IMG/VR virus record: IMGVR_UViG_3300037115_000048
Span: 1 to 24,257 of that record
Length of the DNA: 24,257 nt
From: a virus
Direction: 5' to 3' (one strand)
Shown in pieces: positions 1 to 6,457 of this stretch (within the stretch, counting starts at the first letter, position 1; each line of letters opens with the position of its first letter). A program made the position numbers and the translations under genes. The notes beneath the pieces are model-generated. The model searched no databases and was not told the DNA's origin. It saw only the letters and a program-made list of their open reading frames with translations.

Positions 1-2
1 AG

Positions 3-275
3 GCGAACCCGACCCTGATGCAGGCCATCAGCCAAGGGATCCCACAGAACGCGACCAATGGCATCGGCGTGGTCTCCGGCTACGGTGTCGGCGCCGGTAA
101 CGGCGGCGCGGCCCCGGCGCAGATCTCTGGCACCGGTGGACTCGGCAGCCCAACGGTCGACGCCTCAGGCTCAGGCTCCGCGACATCGTTCGGCGGCGCG
201 CTGGCGGTTGACTCCAAGCAGATGGTGTCCGCGACAACTCAGATCGCGACCCCGGTCGCATATGGTGGAAACTAA
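3..275 (+). CDS. 5'-truncated Ala/Gly-rich small phage protein (paralogue family, copy 1)
   Basis: The reading frame is open to the left edge of the window, so only the last 90 residues are visible; an ATG at 18 exists but the true start probably lies outside. The visible part opens with a short conserved-looking block (PTLMQAISQGIPQNA) that resembles blocks in the genes at 275 and 983. It then becomes low-complexity Gly/Ala/Ser sequence and ends in TQIATPVAYGGN, close to the tail of the gene at 1439 (TIATPPVYTGN). Its TAA overlaps the next ATG (TAATG), which suggests translational coupling. No catalytic motif is seen. A virion-associated (head or tail decoration) role is possible but is only inferred from composition and context. 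Confidence 0.7.
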   Translation, partial: ANPTLMQAISQGIPQNATNGIGVVSGYGVGAGNGGAAPAQISGTGGLGSPTVDASGSGSATSFGGALAVDSKQMVSATTQIATPVAYGGN

Positions 276-757
276 TGACTTTGTACGGCCCTAATGGTGG
301 TGTTGTAAACGGCCAGCCGATCAGCCCCTTCTTCGGCGCGCAGAATGGCGCCGCCACGCCCGGTAGCCCGATCATTCCGTTGCCGGCGCAGGTCAACGCT
401 CCGCAGGTAACACTGTTGGAATCGGCGGCCCGCGGCGCGGTACCGCGCAACGCTATCGTCGCCTCGATCAACGGCGTCAACGCCGGAGCGGGCGACAACA
501 TGTCGGTTGATGAAGCCATGGGCTCCGGTAACGGCGCGCAGGTTAATCTCGGGGCTCCGGTCAACAGCTCATCCGGCAATCCGGCGACTAATGGCGCGAT
601 CAGTAACCAAGAATTTGTCGGCGGTATCATCGGCGCGGTTGCCTCTTCGGCGAACGGCCCCGCCGCGACCAACACCGAGACGCTGACGTCCGCCCCGATT
701 TCTGGCGCGACGGTCGCGGTGAACGTCAGTCTCGTGGCCAACGGGTTTCAGGGTTAA
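275..757 (+). CDS. Ala/Gly/Asn-rich small phage protein (paralogue family, copy 2)
   Basis: This 160-residue protein starts at an ATG overlapping the previous stop, with GGTGGAA a few bases upstream as ribosome binding site. The N-terminus MTLYGPNGG resembles those of the genes at 983 and 1439. The middle block LLESAARGAVPRNAIV resembles the core block of copies 1 and 4. The rest is low-complexity Asn/Ala/Gly/Ser with several hydrophobic beta-like stretches. There is no signal peptide, membrane segment or cysteine. It is unrecognised as a named family. The repeated design suggests duplicated structural or decoration proteins, which is inference. Confidence 0.8.
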   Translation: MTLYGPNGGVVNGQPISPFFGAQNGAATPGSPIIPLPAQVNAPQVTLLESAARGAVPRNAIVASINGVNAGAGDNMSVDEAMGSGNGAQVNLGAPVNSSSGNPATNGAISNQEFVGGIIGAVASSANGPAATNTETLTSAPISGATVAVNVSLVANGFQG

Positions 758-758
758 C

Positions 759-986
759 GTGTCGGACGTCAGCGGCAAAGAGCCCATCGACAATGTGCGC
801 CTGCGGCACCGGCCGAACGCGCCACTGAAGCGCACGGCGAACATGCACAAGGCCGGCAAACCCACGCGCTACGCGGCACAGCCGTACTCGGAGCTGTACC
901 CGCCGCGGGCCATGCCAACTCCGCGCACAGCGAACGCGCACCGCGATGCGACGATCCCACCTCTTCGGACAAGACAACGACCATGA
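759..986 (+). CDS. Small Arg/Pro-rich basic hypothetical protein
   Basis: A 75-residue frame begins with GTG one base after the preceding stop, with CAGGG upstream as a modest ribosome binding site, and ends in TGA overlapping the ATG of the next gene (ATGA). The product is strongly basic, with many Arg, His and Pro residues and no evident fold. Its position inside the array of Ala/Gly-rich paralogues and its tight junctions on both sides favour a real gene. The composition alone would not. No function is recognised; nucleic-acid binding would be a guess. Confidence 0.6.
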   Translation: MSDVSGKEPIDNVRLRHRPNAPLKRTANMHKAGKPTRYAAQPYSELYPPRAMPTPRTANAHRDATIPPLRTRQRP

Positions 987-1435
987 CCTACTTCTTCAAC
1001 AGCTCGACCGCGGCCTCCCCGGGCCTGCAGGTTCCAACTCCCGGGCAGCCGCTGCCGGGCATCCCGCCGAATATGTCGGTCATGGCCGCGATCAGCGCCG
1101 GCCTGCTGCCGGCGAACGTGCTTCAGACCAGCATGGGCGTGGCGGACTCGCGCCCAGGGCGCACCGTGCTGGAGGCGCAGGGGATGGGTCAGGCGAAGGG
1201 CGCAGGCCAGTCTGCTGTGAACCCGTACATGTTCCCGAACGGCGGCGCGGCCGGCGGCGCGGGCCCCGGAGCCGGCGGCGTGAATCAGACACAGGGCCCG
1301 ACTTCGGGCGAGACATCGCTTCTCGTAGCGGCGGCCCAGGGCACGCAGTCGGCGGTCAACGGCGGCCTGAACCCGGCCGCGGCGATCAACTCTCCGAATC
1401 TCACGATACCCGCGCAGCCTGTGTATCAAGGTTAA
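983..1435 (+). CDS. Ala/Gly/Pro-rich small phage protein (paralogue family, copy 3)
   Basis: This 150-residue protein has an N-terminus MTYFFNSST like the neighbouring MTIFYPNSS, a core block PNMSVMAAISAGLLPANVL like that of copy 1, then a Gly/Ala-rich spacer and the tail LTIPAQPVYQG. The start ATG overlaps the upstream TGA. No enzyme motif, cysteine or membrane segment is visible. Short ordered blocks joined by flexible Gly/Ala linkers suggest a fibrous or decoration component. It could equally be a non-structural accessory protein; the family is not recognised. Confidence 0.8.
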   Translation: MTYFFNSSTAASPGLQVPTPGQPLPGIPPNMSVMAAISAGLLPANVLQTSMGVADSRPGRTVLEAQGMGQAKGAGQSAVNPYMFPNGGAAGGAGPGAGGVNQTQGPTSGETSLLVAAAQGTQSAVNGGLNPAAAINSPNLTIPAQPVYQG

Positions 1436-1438
1436 CAC

Positions 1439-1876
1439 ATGACCATTTTTTATCCTAACTCCAGCATTCAGAACACGGCCGGCGACAACCCGGTCGCCCC
1501 CGGCAACGCGCCGGTGCCGAACGCGGCCGGGATCATGAACGGCAACCCGGCCGGCTCGCAGTACCAGCCGCAGGGCGTGCAGCCGCCGTTGCCGATGAAC
1601 ACGCCGAGCGCGCCACTGACGACTCAGATCGCGAACGGCCAGATCCCGCTGCAGACGCAGCCGACGAACGCGAACGTTGCACCCGGTCTCGACTCATTGC
1701 TCGCGCAGATGTCGCGCGGTCAGGTTATCCTTTGCGACTCGACCTATGGTCAGGGTTCGCTGGTGCAAAATTTTCCCGGTGGCGGCGGCAACACTGCGGC
1801 GACGATCGTACCAATCCCAACCGGGCCCGCGAGCGGCGTCACGATCGCAACCCCGCCAGTCTACACAGGCAACTAA
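1439..1876 (+). CDS. Asn/Pro/Gln-rich small phage protein (paralogue family, copy 4)
   Basis: This 145-residue protein begins MTIFYPNSS with an AAGG ribosome binding site nine bases upstream. The first half is disordered-looking Pro/Asn/Gln sequence. A block LDSLLAQMSRGQVIL occupies the position of the core block of the other copies, though it matches more weakly. The tail TIATPPVYTGN is nearly the same as in copy 1 and close to PVYQG in copy 3. It contains a single Cys. Function is unknown. The shared ends are the best evidence for common descent. Confidence 0.8.
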   Translation: MTIFYPNSSIQNTAGDNPVAPGNAPVPNAAGIMNGNPAGSQYQPQGVQPPLPMNTPSAPLTTQIANGQIPLQTQPTNANVAPGLDSLLAQMSRGQVILCDSTYGQGSLVQNFPGGGGNTAATIVPIPTGPASGVTIATPPVYTGN

Positions 1877-1878
1877 CC

Positions 1879-2151
1879 ATGAAAGTTTTCCTCGCGCTGA
1901 TTATCGCTCTTGGTCTCGGCTCCTGCGCACAGAACACCGAGCATATGTACGCAGGCATCGTGATCGAGTACCAGAACGGGAAAGCGGTCGACGCGCACCT
2001 GCTCGGTGTCGCATTCTCGAAAGCAAAATGTGAGGCCGGCGTGAAGAGCGCCGCGGCGGTCGCGAACAGCGAGCCATCCGATGGATCACATTATGTGGTC
2101 GGGTGTGCGGAGTTTGTGCCGTTAATCTCCGCAGATGGCGTGTCGAAATGA
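1879..2151 (+). CDS. Small predicted lipoprotein
   Basis: The 90-residue product has a short hydrophobic signal sequence (residues 1-15) and a lipobox L-G-S-C with the acceptor Cys at residue 16, so it is probably lipidated and membrane-anchored. The ATG at 1879 is preferred over in-frame upstream starts because it puts the signal peptide at the N-terminus and sits two bases after the previous stop. The mature part is about 75 residues with two further cysteines that could form a disulfide. Phage lipoproteins may act in superinfection exclusion or be cargo expressed late. Neither role is shown here. Confidence 0.75.
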   Translation: MKVFLALIIALGLGSCAQNTEHMYAGIVIEYQNGKAVDAHLLGVAFSKAKCEAGVKSAAAVANSEPSDGSHYVVGCAEFVPLISADGVSK

Positions 2152-2327
2152 CCGAACCATGCAAGCACTGCGGGCACTGCCCCGCCTGTGGACAGCCGAT
2201 GCCGGTGCCGTACTATTACGGGCAGCCGTACTACGTGCCGCCCACGATTCCGCATTACGGCTGGGGCGGTACCGCGATTCCTTTGGGCACTACCCTCTGT
2301 GGCAGCACGCTTGGCGCGGTGGCGTAA
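2148..2327 (+). CDS. Small Cys-cluster protein with Tyr/Pro-rich centre
   Basis: The 59-residue product starts at an ATG overlapping the TGA of the lipoprotein gene (ATGA). An in-frame upstream start at 2103 is less likely. Near the N-terminus four cysteines are spaced C-x2-C-x2-C-x2-C (residues 5, 8, 11, 14), the kind of arrangement that can hold a zinc ion. A Tyr/Pro-rich run (PVPYYYGQPYYVPP) follows, then a hydrophobic Gly-rich end. No family is recognised. The metal-binding idea rests only on Cys spacing. Confidence 0.65.
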   Translation: MTEPCKHCGHCPACGQPMPVPYYYGQPYYVPPTIPHYGWGGTAIPLGTTLCGSTLGAVA

Positions 2328-2345
2328 ACTAACACGGCCATCTGA

Positions 2346-3554
2346 GTGGCAACCCTAACAATCGTCCAGACGTACTCCACACCCGGGGCGTACGTCTGGA
2401 CCCCGCCGGGGCTACCTGAGGGCGCGGTCCTAGTATCAGCGACTGTCACCCCTGTAGTGATCGGCGGCGGCGGCGGCGGCGCAAGTGGCCCCGCGGCTAC
2501 TAACAGTGCCGCGAGCGCGGCTGCCGGCGGCGGGGGCGGGGGCGCCGGTTATGCGACCGCGACCTATCAGCTCGTAAATCTTCCCGCGTCTGTGGCGATT
2601 GTTGTCGGTGTCGGTGGTCTGGGGGGTGTGGCGGTTGTAGCGTTGCCGCCAGCAACCTCCTCCCCTGGAAACAATGGCGCTACTGGGACGTCCTCTTCTT
2701 TTGGTGGCACCCTACTTGTCGGCCCCGCGGGCGGCTCGGGATTCGCAAACACTATCGGCGGCGCGGGCGGCACCGGCTCAAATGATGGCACCCGGTCCCC
2801 GACTGGAGTCGTTGTACAAACCGGCGGCGCAGGCGGTATGGCCGGCGTTGCACCAACAGCCGGCGCAGCGGCCACGCTCGCGGGCGACGGCGGCGGCGGC
2901 GGGGCAGCTGCCCAAGGCACGTCGCCATTCTCATTCGCTGGAGCGAATTCCGGCAGCGGCGCGATTGGGGGTGCCCCGGCGATCAACGGTAACGGCACGA
3001 GCGGTGCGGCCGGCTACGCGGGCGCCGGCGGCGGCTCGACCTATACGCCTTACAATACGAGTACCGCCAACTGGTCGGCGGGTTCCGGCGGGGCCGCGAC
3101 TTTCCCAGGCGGTGGTGGCGGCGGCGGCGCAATGGCTGCCAACGACGAGCTACACAGCGCGACCTCGGGCGCAGGCGGTCTCGGCGCGAACGGGATGGTG
3201 GTTGTTACGACGGTCTACGTCGTGTTGTTTCCCGCTACCGTCGCTGGAGGACAGCAGCTGACTCCGAACCCAAATGTTACTGCGGTAGCTGGCATGGGCG
3301 GCGACAAGTGGGGCGCGAACGGTGGCGGCATCAACCCGATCGGCGGGGGTGTCACCGGCGTGCAAGGTTGGGACGAGCGCCTGAAGGTGACAACTTCCGA
3401 CGGTCAGCGCACGACGACCTACGAAGTGAACCCAATCCCGGTGATTGCTAAAGGTGCTCCGACGCAGTCCGTGTTATCTCAAGTTTCCAACAGCGCGCTC
3501 TCGGAACTGAGTTTTGATGATACGCTCCCAGGTGGAGGAAGCCATGCAGGATAA
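2346..3554 (+). CDS. Glycine-rich phage protein, probable tail/virion component
   Basis: This 402-residue protein begins with GTG immediately after an in-frame TGA, so no longer start exists. Residues about 7-20 read QTYSTPGAYVWTPPG, the aromatic TPG-x-Y-x-WTPP signature that opens many phage glycine-rich domain proteins. It is followed by repeated GGGGGG runs, the pattern of proteins folding as polyglycine-rich sheets in tail tips or fibres. The last 100 residues are less repetitive and more polar, perhaps an attachment or trimerisation domain. There is no clear ribosome binding site, and a 12-bp inverted repeat sits just inside the gene. Membership of the glycine-rich tail-associated group is inferred from motif and composition. 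Confidence 0.8.
   Translation: MATLTIVQTYSTPGAYVWTPPGLPEGAVLVSATVTPVVIGGGGGGASGPAATNSAASAAAGGGGGGAGYATATYQLVNLPASVAIVVGVGGLGGVAVVALPPATSSPGNNGATGTSSSFGGTLLVGPAGGSGFANTIGGAGGTGSNDGTRSPTGVVVQTGGAGGMAGVAPTAGAAATLAGDGGGGGAAAQGTSPFSFAGANSGSGAIGGAPAINGNGTSGAAGYAGAGGGSTYTPYNTSTANWSAGSGGAATFPGGGGGGGAMAANDELHSATSGAGGLGANGMVVVTTVYVVLFPATVAGGQQLTPNPNVTAVAGMGGDKWGANGGGINPIGGGVTGVQGWDERLKVTTSDGQRTTTYEVNPIPVIAKGAPTQSVLSQVSNSALSELSFDDTLPGGGSHAG
2364..2401 (+). promoter_or_regulatory. Perfect 12-bp inverted repeat at the start of the glycine-rich gene
   Basis: GTCCAGACGTAC (2364-2375) is the exact reverse complement of GTACGTCTGGAC (2390-2401), with a 14-base spacer. On the mRNA it would form a 12-bp stem starting 18 bases after the GTG start codon. 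No U-tract follows, so it is not a standard terminator. It could hinder or tune translation, or act as a DNA site. It lies in codons of a conserved protein motif, so part of the symmetry may be coincidental. Confidence 0.6.
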
Positions 3555-3822
3555 AGTCATATTCGTGAAACAACGCGGCGGCGCAGCGAAACCGAGAACA
3601 TGGATCCTGATCGCGCTACTCGTGGCCGGGCTCGCGAGCGCGGCAATGAACATCTACCTGATGCGCCACCAGACCATCGAGATCATCTACACGTCGCCGG
3701 TGCTACCGACGACACAGGTAAAAGACAACACTGACGCCGACGTCGGTGTCGTACACATTTTGAATGATGGTGGGATGGGGGTATGCACCTTTGCCGACGC
3801 CATCTGTTGGACAAGAACCTAA
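3544..3822 (+). CDS. Small single-pass membrane protein
   Basis: The product is 92 residues. The ATG at 3544 is chosen because it has a very strong ribosome binding site (GGTGGAGGAA) just upstream; two ATGs at 3514 and 3517 lack this. The N-terminal 19 residues are basic and are followed by one hydrophobic helix (WILIALLVAGLASAAMNIYL, about residues 20-39). A polar region with two cysteines near the C-terminus comes next. The positive-inside rule suggests the N-terminus is cytoplasmic. The 5' end overlaps the glycine-rich gene and the 3' end overlaps the next gene by about 59 bases. Function unknown. Confidence 0.7.
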   Translation: MQDKVIFVKQRGGAAKPRTWILIALLVAGLASAAMNIYLMRHQTIEIIYTSPVLPTTQVKDNTDADVGVVHILNDGGMGVCTFADAICWTRT

Positions 3823-4027
3823 GCCAATCTGGACATGGTGCGTTTGCACCGTCGCAGAACTTCGCGGCGATAACGCGCCGGTCAAATGTACCGGATGCGG
3901 AAAGGCGCTGACGTACTGCGATATACCGGTGCACTACCTGCACCGGCACTGGCACCTTCACTGCGCCCTGGACAGGCTCCCGGGCGCTGATAATCCGTAT
4001 GCGCCCTTGGGCGGTTCGGGGTTTTGA
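3764..4027 (+). CDS. Small Cys/His-rich putative zinc-binding protein
   Basis: This 87-residue frame carries C26-x-C28, C42-x2-C45 and C52, then a dense His cluster (HYLHRHWHLHC, residues 57-67). The arrangement suggests one or two zinc sites, but it does not match a finger class I can name. It overlaps the 3' end of the membrane protein gene by 59 bases in another frame, and the ribosome binding site is weak, so a shorter start is possible. The conserved-looking Cys/His content argues for a real gene. It is followed by a short non-coding gap. Confidence 0.55.
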   Translation: MMVGWGYAPLPTPSVGQEPKPIWTWCVCTVAELRGDNAPVKCTGCGKALTYCDIPVHYLHRHWHLHCALDRLPGADNPYAPLGGSGF

Positions 4028-4122
4028 TTCGTAACTATTTAAATAACGCAGCGCGCCGCCGCGCTCGATAATCCGACCAAGTCGGCGACGATGATAATGC
4101 GCCTCGGCGCTTAGGAAAAAAT
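4028..4122 (+). promoter_or_regulatory. Intergenic gap with AT-rich palindrome and small hairpins (possible regulatory region)
   Basis: This is one of the few spaces without a gene. It holds an AT-rich tract with the 8-bp palindrome ATTTAAAT (4037-4044), a hairpin CCGAC-CAA-GTCGG (4073-4085) and a second short one formed by GCGC repeats near 4099-4110. A ribosome binding site (AGGAAAAAAT) then leads into the ATG at 4123. I could not find a well-spaced -35/-10 pair, so calling it a promoter is only a suggestion from AT content in GC-rich DNA. Confidence 0.3.
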
Positions 4123-4611
4123 ATGAGTACCCTCGGAATTTTCAGGGACGACTACTACAACTCGATCTCCGTGCTTGCGGCAGCGCAGTACACGGCCACG
4201 GCGCAGGCTTCTGGCGTATTAGCCGGCGCCGCTATGGCCGGCGCAGAGCAGTGCTTCGTTCTGAACACTACGGCCACCGCGCTGACGACCGACTCCGCGA
4301 TCAACATCATCGCGGCGATCCAGAACGCGGTCGCGGTTGCGGTCAAAACCTCTCAGGCTAATGGCGGCGGATTCGCCACCGGCTTGGGCGTGCCGAACAA
4401 CCCGTCCCTGTTCCCGAACCTGTTCAATCTGTCGTGGACGCTCATTATCGAGAACACGGCGGCCACGCTGACGCTTACCGGCGGTGCGGGAGTGACATTG
4501 CTGGGCACCGCTACCGTGACGACCGTCACGCAGCGCACATGGGTCGTGACCATCACGTCCCCGACTACTGTCACGATGCAGACCGTCGGTCAGCAGCTGA
4601 CCTCCGTTTAA
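4123..4611 (+). CDS. Probable virion (decoration-like) protein, beta-rich
   Basis: The 162-residue protein has an Ala/Thr-rich N-terminal half. The C-terminal half (IIENTAATLTLTGGAGVTLL followed by a Thr/Val-rich sheet) has the alternating pattern of small beta-sandwich phage surface proteins. The ribosome binding site AGGAAAAAAT is close to the start. Such Val/Thr-rich domains often occur in head or tail decoration proteins, but I cannot assign a specific family. It is the first gene after the intergenic gap. One Cys is present; there is no signal peptide. Confidence 0.75.
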   Translation: MSTLGIFRDDYYNSISVLAAAQYTATAQASGVLAGAAMAGAEQCFVLNTTATALTTDSAINIIAAIQNAVAVAVKTSQANGGGFATGLGVPNNPSLFPNLFNLSWTLIIENTAATLTLTGGAGVTLLGTATVTTVTQRTWVVTITSPTTVTMQTVGQQLTSV

Positions 4612-4634
4612 TTTTTTCAAGAGGAATTTTCATC

Positions 4635-4883
4635 ATGGGCAAGAAAGAATCAGCCGACATGCGCGGCGAAGAGTATCTCAAGGGCCGGCGCGCTGGCGTT
4701 GAGGGAACATACGGCAAGACCCGCAAGGGCGTAGCCGAGGAAACCATTATCGGCGGCTCAGGCGAGCAGTCCGATGGCGGGACGCTTGACGTCGAGCTGT
4801 CGGGCGCGGCCGCCCGCATCTACCGTAACGCGGTAGAGAATCGCGAGACCCCAGATGGCGATAAAGCATTGACCGAACGCTAG
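4635..4883 (+). CDS. Small charged hypothetical protein
   Basis: The 82-residue product is charged (MGKKESADMRGEEYLKGRR start) with a Gly/Ser-rich middle and an acidic end. The ATG at 4635 is supported by the strong AAGAGGAA sequence 10 bases upstream; an in-frame extension further 5' would run inside the previous gene. It has no cysteines and no membrane segment. It is followed two bases later by a GTG-start gene. No family is recognised. Confidence 0.75.
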   Translation: MGKKESADMRGEEYLKGRRAGVEGTYGKTRKGVAEETIIGGSGEQSDGGTLDVELSGAAARIYRNAVENRETPDGDKALTER

Positions 4884-4885
4884 TC

Positions 4886-5167
4886 GTGCCATCAGTTTCC
4901 CCAGCACAGGCGCGGCTTATGCGTGCGGCAGCTCATGGCTGGAAAAAGCCAGGGGGCGGCGGCCCGTCTGTTGCTGTGGGAAAAGAATTCCTGCACGCGG
5001 ATGAACGGAAGCGGAAGGGCGCACGCTCGAAAGAGCAGGTGCATGACCGCAAGCAAGAAATGGACTCCTGGGCCTCCGGTGGTGGTAAGCACGACCGACG
5101 GCCCGACCCGAATCGAGTTAACGCGGACCGGCGCAAGCGCCCGTCATACGCGAGGCCAGACACATGA
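4886..5167 (+). CDS. Small basic phage protein of the 'SPAQARLMRAAAH' type
   Basis: This 93-residue basic protein opens with SPAQARLMRAAAHGWKK and then SVAVGKEFLHADERKRK. That resembles a short motif common in small uncharacterised phage proteins (S-x-x-Q-A-R-L-M-x-A-A-A-H ... P-x-S-V-x-x-E-F-x-x-A-D). The usual intervening stretch is altered here and a long Lys/Arg-rich C-terminal part is added. The start is GTG two bases after the preceding stop, without an obvious ribosome binding site, so coupling is likely. The stop overlaps the next ATG. The biochemical role of the family is not known to me. Confidence 0.75.
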   Translation: MPSVSPAQARLMRAAAHGWKKPGGGGPSVAVGKEFLHADERKRKGARSKEQVHDRKQEMDSWASGGGKHDRRPDPNRVNADRRKRPSYARPDT

Positions 5168-5433
5168 TCGGCGATGTACAGCACAAGCGCGGCGCGAAGG
5201 CCGAAGCCTACAAAGTGAAGAACTCGAAGGGCCGCAGCCACAAGACCATCGCGCCCGGCAAGGAAGCGAAGGACGATGACGGCGACGCGGGCACGAGCAG
5301 CGTCGCGCGCCGCATGACGAAGGGCATGAAGCCCGGACCGGGCCGTGACAAACAGGATCCAGGCAAGCAGCAAAGCCGTCAACTCTCGACGCTCGATCTG
5401 TGGTGCCAAGGCAAGAAGGACTGCTACAAGTGA
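5164..5433 (+). CDS. Small Lys-rich hypothetical protein
   Basis: The 89-residue product has many Lys, Arg, Gly and Asp residues and looks largely disordered. It starts with an ATG overlapping the preceding TGA (ATGA) and ends in TGA overlapping the next GTG. Basic disordered proteins of this kind are often found in phage structural operons and could bind nucleic acid or the capsid interior. That is inference, and no family is recognised. Two cysteines lie close to the C-terminus. Confidence 0.7.
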   Translation: MIGDVQHKRGAKAEAYKVKNSKGRSHKTIAPGKEAKDDDGDAGTSSVARRMTKGMKPGPGRDKQDPGKQQSRQLSTLDLWCQGKKDCYK

Positions 5434-5876
5434 CCCTTCGGGTTAGCTCTCACGTTCCGTTGGCGGCCGTCACTACCCGTGCGACGCAGCCGCCCGCTAG
5501 CGCCGTCACGCTGCCCGCCGGTGCGCCGACCAATGTGATTAACCTATCCCTTAACCCCGGCTCCTACTATGTATGGGGGATCGTCACATTCGTTTTGAAT
5601 GGCTCTACTATAATCGGTGAACAGATTGGCATCAGTGATATAACCCAGGCGTTTGTGGCGGAGGCAGGGGATTCGGTTATCGCTCCGAATCCTAACATGT
5701 ACTGGCCTTTTGCAACAAATTCCACGAGCGGTAACCATACGATGGAGGTTGGGCCGGTAATCGTGACCGTGACCACTCCTTTCACGTTAATTTTTCTTGT
5801 AGCGCAGCAGAACAGCTCCACCGGGACCGTGACCGCGTACGGCACGCTCCGCGCCTCACTTATCAGCGCACCCTAA
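5430..5876 (+). CDS. Probable virion-associated beta-rich protein
   Basis: The 148-residue protein is rich in Val, Thr, Ile and Pro, with alternating hydrophobic stretches typical of a beta-sandwich (for example SYYVWGIVTFVLNGSTIIGE and GPVIVTVTTPFTLIFLVAQQ). The start is taken as the GTG at 5430 that overlaps the preceding stop (GTGA) and has AAGAAGGA ten bases upstream. A GTG at 5400 would extend it by ten residues. The DNA looks less GC-rich than its neighbours, which may mean recent acquisition. Function is inferred only from composition and operon context. Confidence 0.75.
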   Translation: MTLRVSSHVPLAAVTTRATQPPASAVTLPAGAPTNVINLSLNPGSYYVWGIVTFVLNGSTIIGEQIGISDITQAFVAEAGDSVIAPNPNMYWPFATNSTSGNHTMEVGPVIVTVTTPFTLIFLVAQQNSSTGTVTAYGTLRASLISAP

Positions 5877-5888
5877 CAGGACATCAGA

Positions 5889-6230
5889 ATGTCAATTGAC
5901 ACAACCTTTAAACCGCTCGGGCCATCCATCGGGGTCACCACGACCCCGGTGCAGGTGAGCACGACCGACGGCTGCGGCAAGACAGCGGTACGTGTCATTA
6001 ACACGTTTACCGCTCTCCAGGCGTTTTGCTGGGCGCCGACCGCCGCGCAGGCGGCCGCGCTCGCGGCCACATTGCCGGCCACCGGCGTCGGGCTCGCGGC
6101 CGGCGTGACATCCCCGAACACAGTCTTCATGTTACCCGGCAGCGTGGAAGTATTCGAGATCGCGTCAAACATGTTCTTCTGCGGCAACGGCTCCGCCGCA
6201 TTCATGTTCTTACCGGGAATTGGCGCCTAA
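5889..6230 (+). CDS. Small beta-rich phage protein, possible head decoration/tail component
   Basis: The 113-residue product has an N-terminal Thr/Val-rich beta region, an Ala-rich middle and an end with alternating aromatic and small residues (VFEIASNMFFCGNGSAAFMF). AGGA sits eight bases before the ATG. The pattern of a compact single-domain beta protein with a surface-like Gly-rich end is common among phage capsid-associated proteins, but no family can be named. Its stop overlaps the next ATG as TAATG. Confidence 0.75.
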   Translation: MSIDTTFKPLGPSIGVTTTPVQVSTTDGCGKTAVRVINTFTALQAFCWAPTAAQAAALAATLPATGVGLAAGVTSPNTVFMLPGSVEVFEIASNMFFCGNGSAAFMFLPGIGA

Positions 6231-6457
6231 TGGCTAAGTTAAACGCCGCTGCACGGAAGAAGATTCCCGGCAAGGATTTCGCCGGCCCTGACCGCTCGTA
6301 CCCGATCGAGGACGCGAGCCACGCCCGTAACGCGCTCGCGCGCGCGAGCGGCAAGTCGATCGAAGGCAAGGTGCGCGCTGCCGTGCACGCCAAGTTTCCC
6401 GGCATCGGGAAGTCGCGCGGTGAGCGCGCGGACAAGTTTATGAGGACCGGAAAGTGA
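6230..6457 (+). CDS. Small basic conserved phage protein (DUF6582-like)
   Basis: The 75-residue product reads LNAAARKKIPGKDFAGPDRS, YPIEDASHARNALARASG and a C-terminal VRAAVHAKFPGIGK. This is the recognisable pattern of a small family widespread in phage and prophage structural regions, which I believe is catalogued as DUF6582. The ATG overlaps the previous stop (TAATG), and the stop TGA is shared with the GTG of the next gene. An in-frame longer version starting within the preceding gene is unlikely. In the family this block often occurs inside larger capsid or protease-related proteins; a stand-alone function is not known to me. Confidence 0.8.
   Translation: MAKLNAAARKKIPGKDFAGPDRSYPIEDASHARNALARASGKSIEGKVRAAVHAKFPGIGKSRGERADKFMRTGK

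Noticed and set aside
28-741. Long minus-strand open frame opposite the paralogue array
   Set aside because: It is the mirror of a GC-rich + strand gene, has biased Pro/Ala/Arg content and no ribosome binding site or conserved motif. The + strand copy has better junctions.
2364-2401. The inverted repeat as a rho-independent terminator
   Set aside because: No run of T follows the stem and it sits inside an open gene, so termination there would destroy the message it begins.
2674-3261. Alternative-frame 195-codon ORF inside the glycine-rich gene
   Set aside because: Its composition is the frame-shifted image of GGC-type repeats and it has no domain or motif. The main frame carries the known TPG/WTPP signature.
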